Source: a bacterium OL-1 (GTDB lineage: Bacteria; Actinomycetota; Coriobacteriia; Coriobacteriales; Atopobiaceae). Taken from it: 64,000 nt of DNA. Where the stretch lies: positions 380,447-444,446 of the forward strand of contig LM994626.1 of the NCBI GenBank assembly GCA_000752675.2, in the 5' to 3' direction. The position numbers and the translations under genes are program-made. The first letter of the stretch is position 1. Each line of letters opens with the position of its first letter. The notes below the pieces were generated by a model that was not told the origin of the DNA, did not search any database, and saw only the letters and a program-made list of their open reading frames with translations. Of this stretch, positions 1 to 7,735 are shown one piece after another.

Positions 1-10
1 CCGCGACGAG

Positions 11-39
11 TGAGACAAAGGGAGTTTCCTTTTGTCTCA
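11..39. repeat. 29-bp TGA-ended palindrome, copy 1
   Basis: First of nine copies of a palindrome whose arms are TGAGACAAAGGG and CCCTTTGTCTCA around a short variable centre; this copy has one mismatch in the right arm. The base triplet at 11-13 is TGA, and a frame entering from the left edge would end ...R-D-E-stop here, so it may supply the stop codon of a gene lying outside the window, as other copies do inside it. Confidence 0.9.
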
Positions 40-105
40 CTGCGCGCGTCTGGCGCCCTTCTCGGCCTATGCTGCGGCGGCCTTCTCGGCAATGCCGCGC
101 CCTCT

Positions 106-231
106 CGCCGGTTAGGAATTTTCCGAACGGTTAAGCCCTCTTAAATGGTGAAATCCCGCGGCATTGGCAGCGATGCCGCGCATTCCGAACGGTTAGGCCG
201 CCCTAAACGTTCGGATTTTTCCTAAACGGCG
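106..231. repeat. paired imperfect hairpins with GGTTAG/CTAAAC arms
   Basis: Left arm 106-135 and inverted right arm 202-231 match at 24 of 30 positions. An inner hairpin pairs 185-197 with 202-214, and a perfect 8-bp stem pairs 157-164 with 173-180. The unit TTCCGAACGGTTA recurs at 62-bp offset (about 121 and 183). The same style of unit (CGAT.GGTTAG) appears at 21.1 and 40.9 kb. No gene is seen between this element and the aldolase gene. Confidence 0.75.
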
Positions 232-277
232 AAATCTCGCGGCATCCCTGCGACGTCGATGCCCCAGGGACGCCCAC

Positions 278-313
278 CGTCGATGCCCAGCGTCGATGCC
301 CAGCGTCGATCCC
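278..313. repeat. 13-bp tandem repeat
   Basis: The unit CGTCGATGCCCAG is present at 278-290 and 291-303, with a partial third copy at 304-313. It is intergenic. It could be a slippage product; no function is evident. Confidence 0.8.
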
Positions 314-332
314 GCGGGCAAAGCTCCCAACC

Positions 333-433
333 AAACCTGCGGGTAAATAGCACCCCGCAAGAGTCGCTGCCGAGAAGAACCGCAGGTAGTGGTCTTGCGG
401 CCGCAGAGGGCACTGCTATTAAGCCGCAGGTTT
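333..433. repeat. inverted repeat with nested stem
   Basis: The 20-bp sequence at 333-352 is repeated inverted at 414-433 (18 of 20 positions match). Inside it CCGCAAGA at about 354-361 can pair with TCTTGCGG at about 393-400. It lies downstream of the aldolase terminator on the fba side, in a gene-free stretch. Confidence 0.7.
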
Positions 434-466
434 GCTCGGCTCGCCCGGCACCCCCCACCACCACGC

Positions 467-497
467 AAAAGGCCCGTCCGGACGCGCCGGGCGGGCC
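467..497 (-). terminator. Rho-independent terminator of fba
   Basis: On the minus strand a GC-rich stem (GGCCCGCCCGG paired with CCGGACGGGCC) is followed directly by TTTT, 50 bases after the aldolase stop codon. This is a standard intrinsic terminator for the gene at 550-1422. Confidence 0.8.
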
Positions 498-549
498 TCA
501 GCAACACTATGCGGCGAGAAGAACTCGCGGCGCGGAACCCACGGAACCG

Positions 550-1422
550 TTAGTTCCAGCCCTTGCCGTCGGAGCCAAACTCCTTGATGAGCTCCTCGGT
601 GCGGGCCTTGATGGCCTCGCGACCGGGCTTGAGGAGCTTGCGGGGATCGTAGCCCTTGCCCTGCTTGTCGAGGCCCTCCTCGATGTACTTGCGGGTAGCG
701 GCCGCAAAGACAAGCTGGAGGTCGGTGTTGACGTTGATCTTGGAGATGCCCAGCGAGATGGCCTTCTTCACCTGGTCAACGGGGATGCCGGTGCCGCCGT
801 GAAGGACGAGCGGCAGGTCGCCCGTCTTGGCCTTGATCTCCTGCAGGCGGTCGAAAGACAGGCCCTCCCAGTTGGCGGGATAGATGCCGTGGATGTTGCC
901 AATGCCGCAGGCTAGGAAGTCAACGCCCAGGTCGGCGATGGCCTTGCACTGCTCGGGGTCGGCAAGCTCGCCCTTGGCGGTCACGCCGTCCTCGGTGCCA
1001 CCAATGCCGCCGACCTCAGCCTCGACGGAGATGCCCTTGTTGTGGGCAAGCTTCACGATCTCGGCGGTGTGGGCAAGGTTGGTCTCGAAGTCCTTCTCGT
1101 GCGAGCCGTCGTACATGACGGAGGTGAAGCCGGCGTCGATGCACTCAAGGGCGGCCTCGTAGGAACCGTGATCGAGGTGAAGGGCAACGGGCACGGTGAT
1201 GTTCTTGGCCTCGACGAGGTCCTTCACCATGTCGGCGACAAGCTTGAAGGAAGTCTGCCACTTGGCGGCGCCGCTGGTGCACTGGATGATGAGCGGCGAC
1301 TGAAGCTCCTCGCCAGCATCCAGAATGGAAGAGGCCCACTCGAGGTTGTTGGTGTTGAAGGCACCAATACCATAGTGGCCCTTCTCGGCGCTCTGAAGCA
1401 TTGCGGTTGCATTGACGAGCAT
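550..1422 (-). CDS. fba: class II fructose-bisphosphate aldolase
   Basis: Cleaves fructose 1,6-bisphosphate to dihydroxyacetone phosphate and glyceraldehyde 3-phosphate in glycolysis (cytoplasm, zinc-dependent in this family). The protein has 290 residues, close to the family norm. Recognisable class II features are the HLDHGS metal site near residue 80, the EAEVGGIGG segment near 140, VLHGGTGI, and the INVNTD phosphate-binding segment. The start chosen is the ATG at 1422, preceded by GGAGG; a longer frame begins 48 bases upstream but adds residues that do not fit the family start (MLVNATAML). It is monocistronic with its own terminator. Confidence 0.96.
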   Translation of the reverse strand: MLVNATAMLQSAEKGHYGIGAFNTNNLEWASSILDAGEELQSPLIIQCTSGAAKWQTSFKLVADMVKDLVEAKNITVPVALHLDHGSYEAALECIDAGFTSVMYDGSHEKDFETNLAHTAEIVKLAHNKGISVEAEVGGIGGTEDGVTAKGELADPEQCKAIADLGVDFLACGIGNIHGIYPANWEGLSFDRLQEIKAKTGDLPLVLHGGTGIPVDQVKKAISLGISKINVNTDLQLVFAAATRKYIEEGLDKQGKGYDPRKLLKPGREAIKARTEELIKEFGSDGKGWN

Positions 1423-1696
1423 GGTGTGACCTCCATCTGTTGGAAGATGAACGATGTGGTACTTCAACAATCATACCCGATGTGAGAACCTTCACACCCT
1501 AGAAGCGCTGCAAGAACGCGATTCCTGCAGGCATTACAAAACGTTGGCAGTCCGGGCGGCGCCACGGACCTGTGGGTTAGGGGAAGGCTTGTCTCTTATT
1601 CGTGAGGATGGGCGCAACGCGTTGGTCGCAGCCTATACTCGGGTATCCCAAAACAGTAGGGCCGCGCGGGAGACGCGACCGAAGGAGGGATGGGCC

Positions 1697-2809
1697 TTGG
1701 CGCAGGAATCCAAGATGTACGCCAATGGTGCGGATGACCAGCGGGACAAGAAGGACGAGAAGGACGAGCGTGCTGGAGGGGTGTTTGGCGACCTCTCGTT
1801 TGCGCAGATCCTCGCTAGCGCACTTGCCGCAGGCGTGTCGTTCTCGCTCTCTTCGCAGATAGGCGTTGCCGGCTCGCTCATTGGAGCCATCGTGGGCGCC
1901 GCCGCGGCAACCGTGGCGTCCTCGGTGCTCAACAACCTCTTCTCCAAGTCCGCCGAGGCAATCAAGGGCGCCGTGGGCACGGATGCCGGCGAGGCGCCCG
2001 CGGCCGAGAAGCCTGCCGCCTCCGCCGCAGGCGAGACCTCGCTCATGCCCCACCCCGTTGACGCGGACCAGCCCGCGGGCGCCGAGGCCCCGGCAGGCGC
2101 AACAGCAACCCAGAGCCTTGCGGCAGGCGAAACCAGGCCAGCCACGGCATCTTTGGCCGATGACACCGAGGTCAAGTTTGCGCCCTCTGGCACGCGCATC
2201 GCTCCGGCCAGCCTGCGCCGCGCCGTGCACGAGAGCCAGCGCCGCGACACCAAGCGACGCCTCGTTGTGGTGTCCGTTGTGGCAGGAATCGCGGCCGTTC
2301 TCATCTCGGCGCTTCTCGTCAACGCGCTCACTCAGGGCAAGGGCATTGGCACCACGCCCGGCCGCACGCAGGAGACAACCGCCACCGAGCAGGCACAGAC
2401 CACAAAGGAGCAGACCGAGGCCGAGAAGCCCGAGGAGACGGACAAGTCCGAGAAGTCCGCCGAGTCTGACTCCGCCCAGACCACTGACACGAGCTCAAAC
2501 TCCGACACGACGGGCAGCACCACAGACTCGACCACGAGCAACTCCGGCACGTCCTCTAACTCCGGAAACAACAGCTCGAGCAGCAACTCGAGCACCGGGG
2601 ACGGCTCGAGCTCCACGACCAACTCGACGGGGTCCAACTCCAGCACCAACAGCGGCTCGAACTCCTCGAGCAACAGCGATTCGTCCAACTCTTCGAGCAG
2701 CACCGACTCCACCAAGGGCAACGGCTCCACGTCTGCCACAAAGGGAACGGGCAGCTCGAGCGGCTCCACTGGCTCTGGTACCACCACGAGCGGCACCAGC
2801 GGCAACTAG
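1697..2809 (+). CDS. single-pass membrane protein with Ser/Thr/Asn-rich tail
   Basis: No named family recognised. The 370-residue protein starts at TTG 1697, preceded by AAGGAGG at 1683-1688; a longer frame without a ribosome site extends upstream. In order: a charged N-terminus (about 1-30), a Gly/Ala-rich hydrophobic stretch (about 35-85) that could insert in or associate with membrane, an Ala/Pro-rich acidic linker, one clear transmembrane helix (about 190-212), and a 150-residue C-terminal region made almost only of Ser, Thr, Asn and Gly. The tail resembles a wall-spanning linker, but no sorting motif or folded domain follows. Function is unknown; topology suggests an envelope protein. 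Confidence 0.75.
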   Translation: MAQESKMYANGADDQRDKKDEKDERAGGVFGDLSFAQILASALAAGVSFSLSSQIGVAGSLIGAIVGAAAATVASSVLNNLFSKSAEAIKGAVGTDAGEAPAAEKPAASAAGETSLMPHPVDADQPAGAEAPAGATATQSLAAGETRPATASLADDTEVKFAPSGTRIAPASLRRAVHESQRRDTKRRLVVVSVVAGIAAVLISALLVNALTQGKGIGTTPGRTQETTATEQAQTTKEQTEAEKPEETDKSEKSAESDSAQTTDTSSNSDTTGSTTDSTTSNSGTSSNSGNNSSSSNSSTGDGSSSTTNSTGSNSSTNSGSNSSSNSDSSNSSSSTDSTKGNGSTSATKGTGSSSGSTGSGTTTSGTSGN

Positions 2810-2918
2810 GGGTACCCGCACAGACCGCCGCGCATCTGCGCGTCGGGCAACAAAAGCACAAGCGGCGCACGCGACCACACCAGGCCACGTGCGCCGCTTC
2901 GCTACTCTTGGCGCTCCC

Positions 2919-3740
2919 CTACCCCAGGAGCTCAAGCACCTCTCGCTTTGCGGAGAGAAACTCCGGCGTGAGGGCAAAGTCTCCCTCGCCCGCCGCGTCG
3001 TGGTCCACGCGCACCTCTCCGGCAACGTGGCTTGGCTCGCCCTCGGAGGGACGCCCTGCCAGCACGTAGACGCGACTCGCCATCGAGACCGCCTCGTCCA
3101 CGTCGTGCGTGATCACCAGGGCGGAGAGCCCTAGCTCGCGGGCCATATCACAGAACCAGCGCCGCACCTCCACGCGCGTGATGGCGTCAAGCGCAGAGAA
3201 AGGTTCGTCTAGCAGCGTGACGTCTGCCCCCATGAGGTAGGTGCGCATGAAGGCCGCGCGCTGGCGCATGCCGCCCGAGAGCTCGGCCGGCCACTTCTCC
3301 TCCGTGCCCGCGAGGCCAAAGCGCTCGAAGAGCGGCTCGGCCTTGGCACGCGCCTCGGCGCGCGGTACGCCCGTCAGAAGCATGGGCAGGCACACGTTGT
3401 CGATGATGCGTCGGCTGGGCAGCAGAAGGTCCTTCTGCAGCATGTAGCTCACGTGGCCAGGCGTGCCGGTAATGTCCTCGCCGTGGAGCAGCACCTGGCC
3501 GGAGAGCGGCCGCGTGAGGCCCGAGAGCGCGTGCAGGATGGTGGTCTTGCCGCAGCCGGAACGGCCCACCAGGCACACGACCTCGCCCGAGGCCACGGTG
3601 AGCGAGATTCGGTCCACGACCGTGGTCTGCCCGTCCCACGAGAGCGTGAGCGAGCGCGCCTCGAGCGCCGGCACGTCGCCGGCGCCGGCGTCGGCGCCCG
3701 AGGCCGCGCCCCTCTCGGCAGCTATAACGCCTGCGCCCAA
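2919..3740 (-). CDS. ABC transporter ATPase, thiamine-precursor/NitT-TauT type
   Basis: Energises import by the importer encoded with it. All ATPase motifs are visible: Walker A GRSGCGKTT, Q-loop, signature LSGGMRQ, Walker B VTLLDEP and the switch histidine in ITHDV. Length 273. The start is inferred as TTG 3740, because GGAGG sits seven bases upstream while the preceding gene's stop lies at 3743-3745; the open frame runs further upstream but overlaps the binding-protein gene. Last gene of the four-gene riboswitch operon 2919-5976. By context it is the ThiZ-like subunit; sequence alone cannot exclude a taurine or nitrate role. Confidence 0.88.
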   Translation of the reverse strand: MGAGVIAAERGAASGADAGAGDVPALEARSLTLSWDGQTTVVDRISLTVASGEVVCLVGRSGCGKTTILHALSGLTRPLSGQVLLHGEDITGTPGHVSYMLQKDLLLPSRRIIDNVCLPMLLTGVPRAEARAKAEPLFERFGLAGTEEKWPAELSGGMRQRAAFMRTYLMGADVTLLDEPFSALDAITRVEVRRWFCDMARELGLSALVITHDVDEAVSMASRVYVLAGRPSEGEPSHVAGEVRVDHDAAGEGDFALTPEFLSAKREVLELLG

Positions 3741-3742
3741 CG

Positions 3743-4819
3743 CTACGCCTCCAGGTACGAGAGGTCGTAGCCCTTGTTCACGTCGAGCTGGTTCTGGACC
3801 AGGCCCTGGTCGTTCAGCCACTGGTAGAACTTGGCCCAGCGGCTGCCGTCGATGACGCCCCAGGCCGAGGCGTCGGCGATGTACTGGTCCTTGAGGTAGT
3901 CCTGGCTTGCGTGCACGAGGTCCGAGTCAAGCTCGGGCACGGCGTCGCAGAGGATGTCGGCGGCGTCGCTGGGGTTCTCGACGCAGAACTCGTAGCCCTT
4001 CTTGACGGCGCGCAGGAAGGCCTTGACCTGGTCGGGGTTCTCCTTGGCAAAGTCGTCGTTGGCAGCGATGACCGGCGTGTAGTAGTCAAAGACGTCGTCG
4101 ATCGAGATGAACGAGAAGTAGTTCACGTCGTAGTTCTGGACCTTGGCGTTCTGGACCGCCCAGCCCTCGTAGACCCACACGGTGTCGAACATGTTGGCCT
4201 TGAGGCCCGAGACCTCGTCGTCCACGTTGTAGGGCACCAGGCTGATCTTGGAGTAGTCGCCGCCGTCGGCCTCGACCACGTCCTTGATGGTGGCCTGCTC
4301 GACGGGCTGGTCCCACGTGGCGTAGGTGTGGTCCTCCATGAGCTTGGGACGCGTGATGCCGTCGGCCGCACGGCTCATGATGCCGGAGGTGTTGTGCTGG
4401 ATGATGGCGGCAACGGCCGTGTAGGGCATGGGCTGGTCGGACGAGAAGCTGTTGGCCATAACGTCCTGGTACGAGACGCCCATCTGGGCACCGCCCGCGC
4501 CGATGAGCGCGTCCGCGCCGTCCTCGGGCGGCTGGACGATCTCGACGTCCAGGCCCTCGTCGGCGAAGTAGCCCTTGGCCTGGGCCACGTAGATGCCGGT
4601 GTGGTTGGTGTTGGGGGTGTAGTCAAGCACGAAGGAGATCTTCGCGAGGTCACTCGAGGAGCTCAAGCTGGACGAGCCGCTCGACGAGGAGGCGTCGGAC
4701 GAGCCAGACTGGGCCGACTGGCCGCAGCCGGCGAGCGCCAGTGCGGCGGAGGCGGCGACGGAGCCACGGAGGAACGAGCGGCGAGAGACGCCGCCAGCAA
4801 GCGGAGACATGAAAGCCAT
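3743..4819 (-). CDS. ABC substrate-binding lipoprotein, ThiY/NMT1-like
   Basis: Captures the imported ligand outside the membrane. The 358-residue protein opens with a twin-arginine motif SRRSFLRG and ends its signal with the lipobox LAGC, so a Tat-exported lipoprotein is likely; TatB and TatC are encoded at 44-45.5 kb. After a Ser-rich linker comes an NMT1/ThiY-like fold beginning ISFVLDYTPNTNH, typical of binding proteins for the pyrimidine moiety of thiamine. Start ATG 4819 overlaps the permease stop codon by one base, indicating translational coupling. The TPP riboswitch upstream supports the ligand guess; the exact ligand (HMP, formyl-aminopyrimidine or thiamine) is not shown by the sequence. 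Confidence 0.9.
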   Translation of the reverse strand: MAFMSPLAGGVSRRSFLRGSVAASAALALAGCGQSAQSGSSDASSSSGSSSLSSSSDLAKISFVLDYTPNTNHTGIYVAQAKGYFADEGLDVEIVQPPEDGADALIGAGGAQMGVSYQDVMANSFSSDQPMPYTAVAAIIQHNTSGIMSRAADGITRPKLMEDHTYATWDQPVEQATIKDVVEADGGDYSKISLVPYNVDDEVSGLKANMFDTVWVYEGWAVQNAKVQNYDVNYFSFISIDDVFDYYTPVIAANDDFAKENPDQVKAFLRAVKKGYEFCVENPSDAADILCDAVPELDSDLVHASQDYLKDQYIADASAWGVIDGSRWAKFYQWLNDQGLVQNQLDVNKGYDLSYLEA

Positions 4820-5634
4820 TATCGTTTGTTCCCTTCTGCCCTCTTCCAGGGCATGCACACGCGCTGCAGCAGGTCGACGAGCTTCATGAGACCAAGCGAC
4901 AGCGCAGAGATGACAATGATGACCGCGAACATGCGGTCGTACGAGAAGGACTTGCGCACGCGCGTCATGTAGACGCCCAGGCCGGAGTTGCCGCCGAGCC
5001 ACTCGGCGATCACGGCGCCCACGATGGCGTAGGTCGCGCTGATGCGCAGGCCGCTGAAGAACTGGTCGGCCGCGGCGGGCAGCTTGGCGTAGCGAAAGAT
5101 CTGCCAGCGCGAGGCGTTCATGGTGCGCATGAGGTCGATGACGTCGGGGTCAACCGAGCGGAAGCCCGAGATCAGCGAGACCGTGATGGGGAAGAACGTG
5201 GTGATCACGATGAGGATCACCTTGGGAGCTAGGCCGTAGCCAAACCACAGCACCAGAAGCGGCGCGATGGCGATGGTGGGGATGGTCTGCGAGATGGTCA
5301 CGAGCGGCTGGAGGGCCAGGTAGAAGCCCTCGAAGCGGTCCATGAGCACCGCGATGGCAAAGCCGAGGGCAACTCCTATGAGAAGGCCGATGGCCGTCTC
5401 GACCAGCGTGGTTGCCGCATGGCTCACAATGAGCGAGAAGTCGCTCACGAGGGCCTGCACCACCTGGACGGGCGTGGGGAGCAGGAAGTTGGGAATGATT
5501 CCCAGGTCAACGACGAGCTCCCACACCACGAGAAGCCCCGCCACCGTGAGGAGCGGCGTGAGCACGCGGCGCGCACGGGACGCACCGGCGCGCGGGGCGG
5601 CGGCGTTTCTCGGCGTGTCTTGCTGGCATGACAC
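4819..5634 (-). CDS. ABC transporter permease, thiamine-precursor type
   Basis: Membrane subunit of the importer. The 271-residue protein has about six hydrophobic segments and the EAA loop (DLMRTMNASRWQIFRYAKLP, near 165-185) that contacts the ATPase, as in the SsuC/ThiX family. GTG 5634 is chosen as start: it lies directly after the thiamine-binding protein gene with GAGGAGG about eleven bases upstream. Middle gene of the riboswitch-controlled operon. Confidence 0.9.
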   Translation of the reverse strand: MSCQQDTPRNAAAPRAGASRARRVLTPLLTVAGLLVVWELVVDLGIIPNFLLPTPVQVVQALVSDFSLIVSHAATTLVETAIGLLIGVALGFAIAVLMDRFEGFYLALQPLVTISQTIPTIAIAPLLVLWFGYGLAPKVILIVITTFFPITVSLISGFRSVDPDVIDLMRTMNASRWQIFRYAKLPAAADQFFSGLRISATYAIVGAVIAEWLGGNSGLGVYMTRVRKSFSYDRMFAVIIVISALSLGLMKLVDLLQRVCMPWKRAEGNKR

Positions 5635-5637
5635 CGG

Positions 5638-5976
5638 CTACGCGACCTCCTCGGCCTTCTGAGCAAACTCGGTGTCGGTGGGGTGGTACTTGCCCACCTT
5701 GTGCTCGGTGGTCATCACGTCGCCGTTGGGGCGGTAGTCGATCTTCACGTAGGTGGCCATCTTCTTGCAGCCCGCCTTGGCACCCACGAGCTGGCAGTTC
5801 TTGACGATCTCCATGCAGGTGTCGTAGTCGGCCTCGATGGCGGTCTCGAACGGGCCAACAAAGTAGTCGACGCCCGTCGAGTCGATGTAGGCGATCACCG
5901 CGTCAACCACGCGGCAGACCTCCTCGTCGGTCTGGGCGTCCATGGGCAGGAACTGTATCGCGACGGAGCAGTCCAT
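5638..5976 (-). CDS. MTH1187/YkoF-like thiamine-binding protein
   Basis: Small cytosolic protein of 112 residues resembling the MTH1187 family, whose members bind thiamine or its pyrimidine. Family-like features are the N-terminal CSVAIQFLPM strand, the VDAVIAYIDSTGVDYFVGPFET region and the C-terminal KVGKY segment. It is the first gene after the TPP riboswitch, with ATG 5976 and GGGAGGG as ribosome site. It probably serves the same importer, as a ligand carrier or sensor; that role is inferred from position. Confidence 0.85.
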   Translation of the reverse strand: MDCSVAIQFLPMDAQTDEEVCRVVDAVIAYIDSTGVDYFVGPFETAIEADYDTCMEIVKNCQLVGAKAGCKKMATYVKIDYRPNGDVMTTEHKVGKYHPTDTEFAQKAEEVA

Positions 5977-5997
5977 GCACCCTCCCTTCCGGGTGCC

Positions 5998-6027
5998 AAA
6001 AAGGCACCCACGTCTTCCGTAGGTGCC
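5998..6027 (-). terminator. riboswitch-controlled terminator
   Basis: On the minus strand a 10-bp stem (GGCACCTACG with CGTGGGTGCC, loop GAAGA) is followed by TTTTT. The 3' arm GGGTGCC can instead pair with GGCACCC just downstream, next to the ribosome site of the first gene. This gives a terminator and a mutually exclusive hairpin directly after the TPP aptamer. Confidence 0.8.
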
Positions 6028-6039
6028 CGAACTGTGCGC

Positions 6040-6132
6040 TCTGGTCCCTACGCCGGCATTACCCGGACAGGTTCTATGGGTCGCAGCATTGGTGCCGCCT
6101 CTCAGCCGGGCCGATATCCCAGCTCCCCTTTG
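6040..6132 (-). promoter_or_regulatory. TPP riboswitch (THI element)
   Basis: Read on the minus strand, the sequence has the conserved THI-box parts in order: GGGGAGCT start, GGCTGAGAGG (6098-6107), the GACCCATAGAACCTG segment, GGGTAATGCCGGCGTAGGGA near the 3' end. TPP binding is expected to switch off the downstream importer operon 2919-5976. A -10 box TATACT lies at 6141-6146 on the minus strand, just before the aptamer. A hairpin-forming inverted repeat (ACCGGGCAACGG and partner) lies further upstream at about 6167-6193. Confidence 0.96.
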
Positions 6133-6320
6133 CGTGCCCTAGTATAGCGCCCCGCGGGATTTTTTTACCGGGCAACGGGATTCCGTTACCCGGTAGTGGG
6201 ATTCGGTTCCGGGGCATGGCGAGAAGGCCGCTACTCATTCGTGGCCAAAACGCGTGGCGACCTGCGCTGGATACAGCTTCGCGTCCGAATGTGTGGCGGA
6301 TTGCACCAGAAACGAATTCT

Positions 6321-6344
6321 CATTTCTGTCATATGACAGAAATG
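6321..6344. promoter_or_regulatory. perfect 24-bp palindrome, putative operator
   Basis: Twelve-base arms CATTTCTGTCAT and ATGACAGAAATG abut with no spacer, 53 bases before the start of the DUF134-NifX gene. Such a perfect AT-rich palindrome in a GC-rich genome is most simply a dimeric repressor or activator site. The adjacent gene encodes a putative HTH domain, so autoregulation is possible but only inferred. Confidence 0.7.
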
Positions 6345-6396
6345 CTATCGTTTGAGGGCTTACCAGCACGGTCGTAATCCAAGGAGGGGCTGGAAC

Positions 6397-7116
6397 TTGG
6401 CAGGACGCCGAGAAAAACCGCGCAACGTGGGGATAGTACCCGAGTACGTCTCGTTCTCCCCCAACGGAGTCGGCACGTCAGACGAGAGGGACGTCCGTCT
6501 CACCCTCGACGAGCTTGAGACAATCCGTCTCATCGACTTTGAGGGCCTAGACCAGCGGCAGACGGCGGAACGCATGGGCGTGGCCAGGGCAACGGTGGCG
6601 GCAGTGTACGCGCGGGCGCGGCACGCCATTGCGGACGCGCTGGTAAACGGGAAGGGCATCACAATTGGGGGCGGAAGCGTCACGTTTGCCCCTGCGGCCG
6701 CACACGGGAAACTGTGGCCGTCCAAGGAGAAAGAGAGCATGATGAGAATCGCAGTGACCTACGAGAACGGCAATGTCTTTCCGCACTTCGGGCGGACGGA
6801 GAGCTTCAAGCTGTACGACGTCGAAGGCGGAAAGGTCGTCTCGTCCGAGGTGGTTGGGACAAACGGCGTAAGCCACGGGGCGCTCGCCGGGCTTCTCGCC
6901 GCAAACGCTGTTGACGTGCTCATCTGCGGCGGACTCGGCGGCGGCGCGCTGGCGGCCCTGCAGCAGGCGGGTGTAACCGTGTACGGCGGAACACAGGGAC
7001 CGGCCGATGACGTGGTAGAAGCCTTCCTAGCGGGATCTCTCCAGCAGACCGCCAGCGCCAGTTGCCACGCGCACGACCACGAGGGTAGCTGCGGCAACGG
7101 CGGCTGCTGCCACTAG
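6397..7116 (+). CDS. DUF134 HTH domain fused to NifX/MTH1175-like domain
   Basis: A 239-residue protein in two parts. Residues 1-105 look like DUF134, a sigma-70-region-4-like helix-turn-helix (LTLDELETIRLIDFEGLDQR, then QTAERMGVARATVAAVYARA). Residues about 115-225 match the NifB/NifX iron-molybdenum-cofactor-binding fold (RIAVTYENGNVFPHFGRTE, ICGGLGGGALAALQQAG). The tail is His/Cys-rich (SCHAHDHEGSCGNGGCCH), probably metal binding. Start TTG 6397 follows AAGGAGGGG; the longer open frame lacks a ribosome site. No nitrogenase gene is near, so a role in iron-sulfur or metal sensing is more likely than nitrogen fixation. Function inferred. Confidence 0.85.
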   Translation: MAGRREKPRNVGIVPEYVSFSPNGVGTSDERDVRLTLDELETIRLIDFEGLDQRQTAERMGVARATVAAVYARARHAIADALVNGKGITIGGGSVTFAPAAAHGKLWPSKEKESMMRIAVTYENGNVFPHFGRTESFKLYDVEGGKVVSSEVVGTNGVSHGALAGLLAANAVDVLICGGLGGGALAALQQAGVTVYGGTQGPADDVVEAFLAGSLQQTASASCHAHDHEGSCGNGGCCH

Positions 7117-7137
7117 CCAGCGCAAAGCATGGACCTC

Positions 7138-7166
7138 AATGCAGCCCTCATGCTGAGGGCTGCATT
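7138..7166. terminator. 13-bp perfect hairpin after DUF134-NifX
   Basis: AATGCAGCCCTCA and its exact complement flank a 3-base loop 22 bases after the stop codon. There is no long T run, so it may be a weak terminator or a 3' stabilising hairpin. Confidence 0.6.
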
Positions 7167-7399
7167 GTCTGCCCCCACCCGGTCACGGTTCTCGAACCAG
7201 TAGGCGGGTGCACGGTCCAAGGCGTCAGCATCGAGAAGGGCTGCTGTCGCACCCCCACGCAACTCTTCAAGAACTTTTCGCAGCCAACGAGCAGGGGCAA
7301 CGCTGCATCTCCTGCGCCCATAGGCACATCGTTTCTCGCCCCTTGGTATACTTGCGTCGTTTCGGGGTATTATCGGCATCCTGGCGGACAGGGGTTAGC

Positions 7400-7735
7400 A
7401 TGGGCGGAAACGTGGTTCTCGGCTGCGTTGTCTGCGTTTTTGTCGGCGGGCTTATCCTGGCGCTTGCAATCTGGCAGATGCGCACCGGCAGCGTGTGCTT
7501 TCTGCACAGCTACCATTACGTGAACGTCCCCGCCGATCGCCGCCCCGCGCTTGCTCGCGAAAGCGGGCACTGGCTGGCCGCAACCGGAGCGTGCGTGGTC
7601 CTCTTAGGGTTCTCGCTCTTGCTGCCGAGCCCCACGGCGGACGCCATCGCGCTTGTCCTGGTAATCGCGTTGTTCGCAGCCATCATCATGATCTGCCGCG
7701 TCATCGTGAGGCACAATGGGTCTCTCTTTGGCTGA
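7400..7735 (+). CDS. small membrane protein, DUF3784-like
   Basis: 111 residues with three hydrophobic helices (about 5-27, 62-80, 83-105). A loop after the first helix (GSVCFLHSYHYVNVP) has the layout of DUF3784 proteins, which are of unknown function. ATG 7400 is the most plausible start, with a weak AGGGG upstream. It overlaps the broken DUF4256 gene that follows, in the same direction. Confidence 0.7.
   Translation: MGGNVVLGCVVCVFVGGLILALAIWQMRTGSVCFLHSYHYVNVPADRRPALARESGHWLAATGACVVLLGFSLLLPSPTADAIALVLVIALFAAIIMICRVIVRHNGSLFG

Noticed and set aside
3911-4972. Long plus-strand frame across the thiamine-importer operon
   Set aside because: Antisense shadow of the binding-protein and permease genes, caused by high third-position GC; composition is Val/Leu/Gly/Asp-rich without motifs. 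The same applies to long opposite-strand frames over feoB, aspS, murT and the M18 peptidase gene.
6167-6193. Hairpin ACCGGGCAACGG/CCGTTACCCGGT as terminator
   Set aside because: The adjacent T run lies on the 5' side for the plus strand and becomes an A run on the minus strand, so it cannot terminate in either direction.
7113-7379. Minus-strand open frame of 88 codons after the DUF134-NifX gene
   Set aside because: Its most protein-like part is encoded by the two arms of the perfect hairpin at 7138-7166, so the apparent repeat of AAL residues is explained by the hairpin; no start with a ribosome site and no family match.
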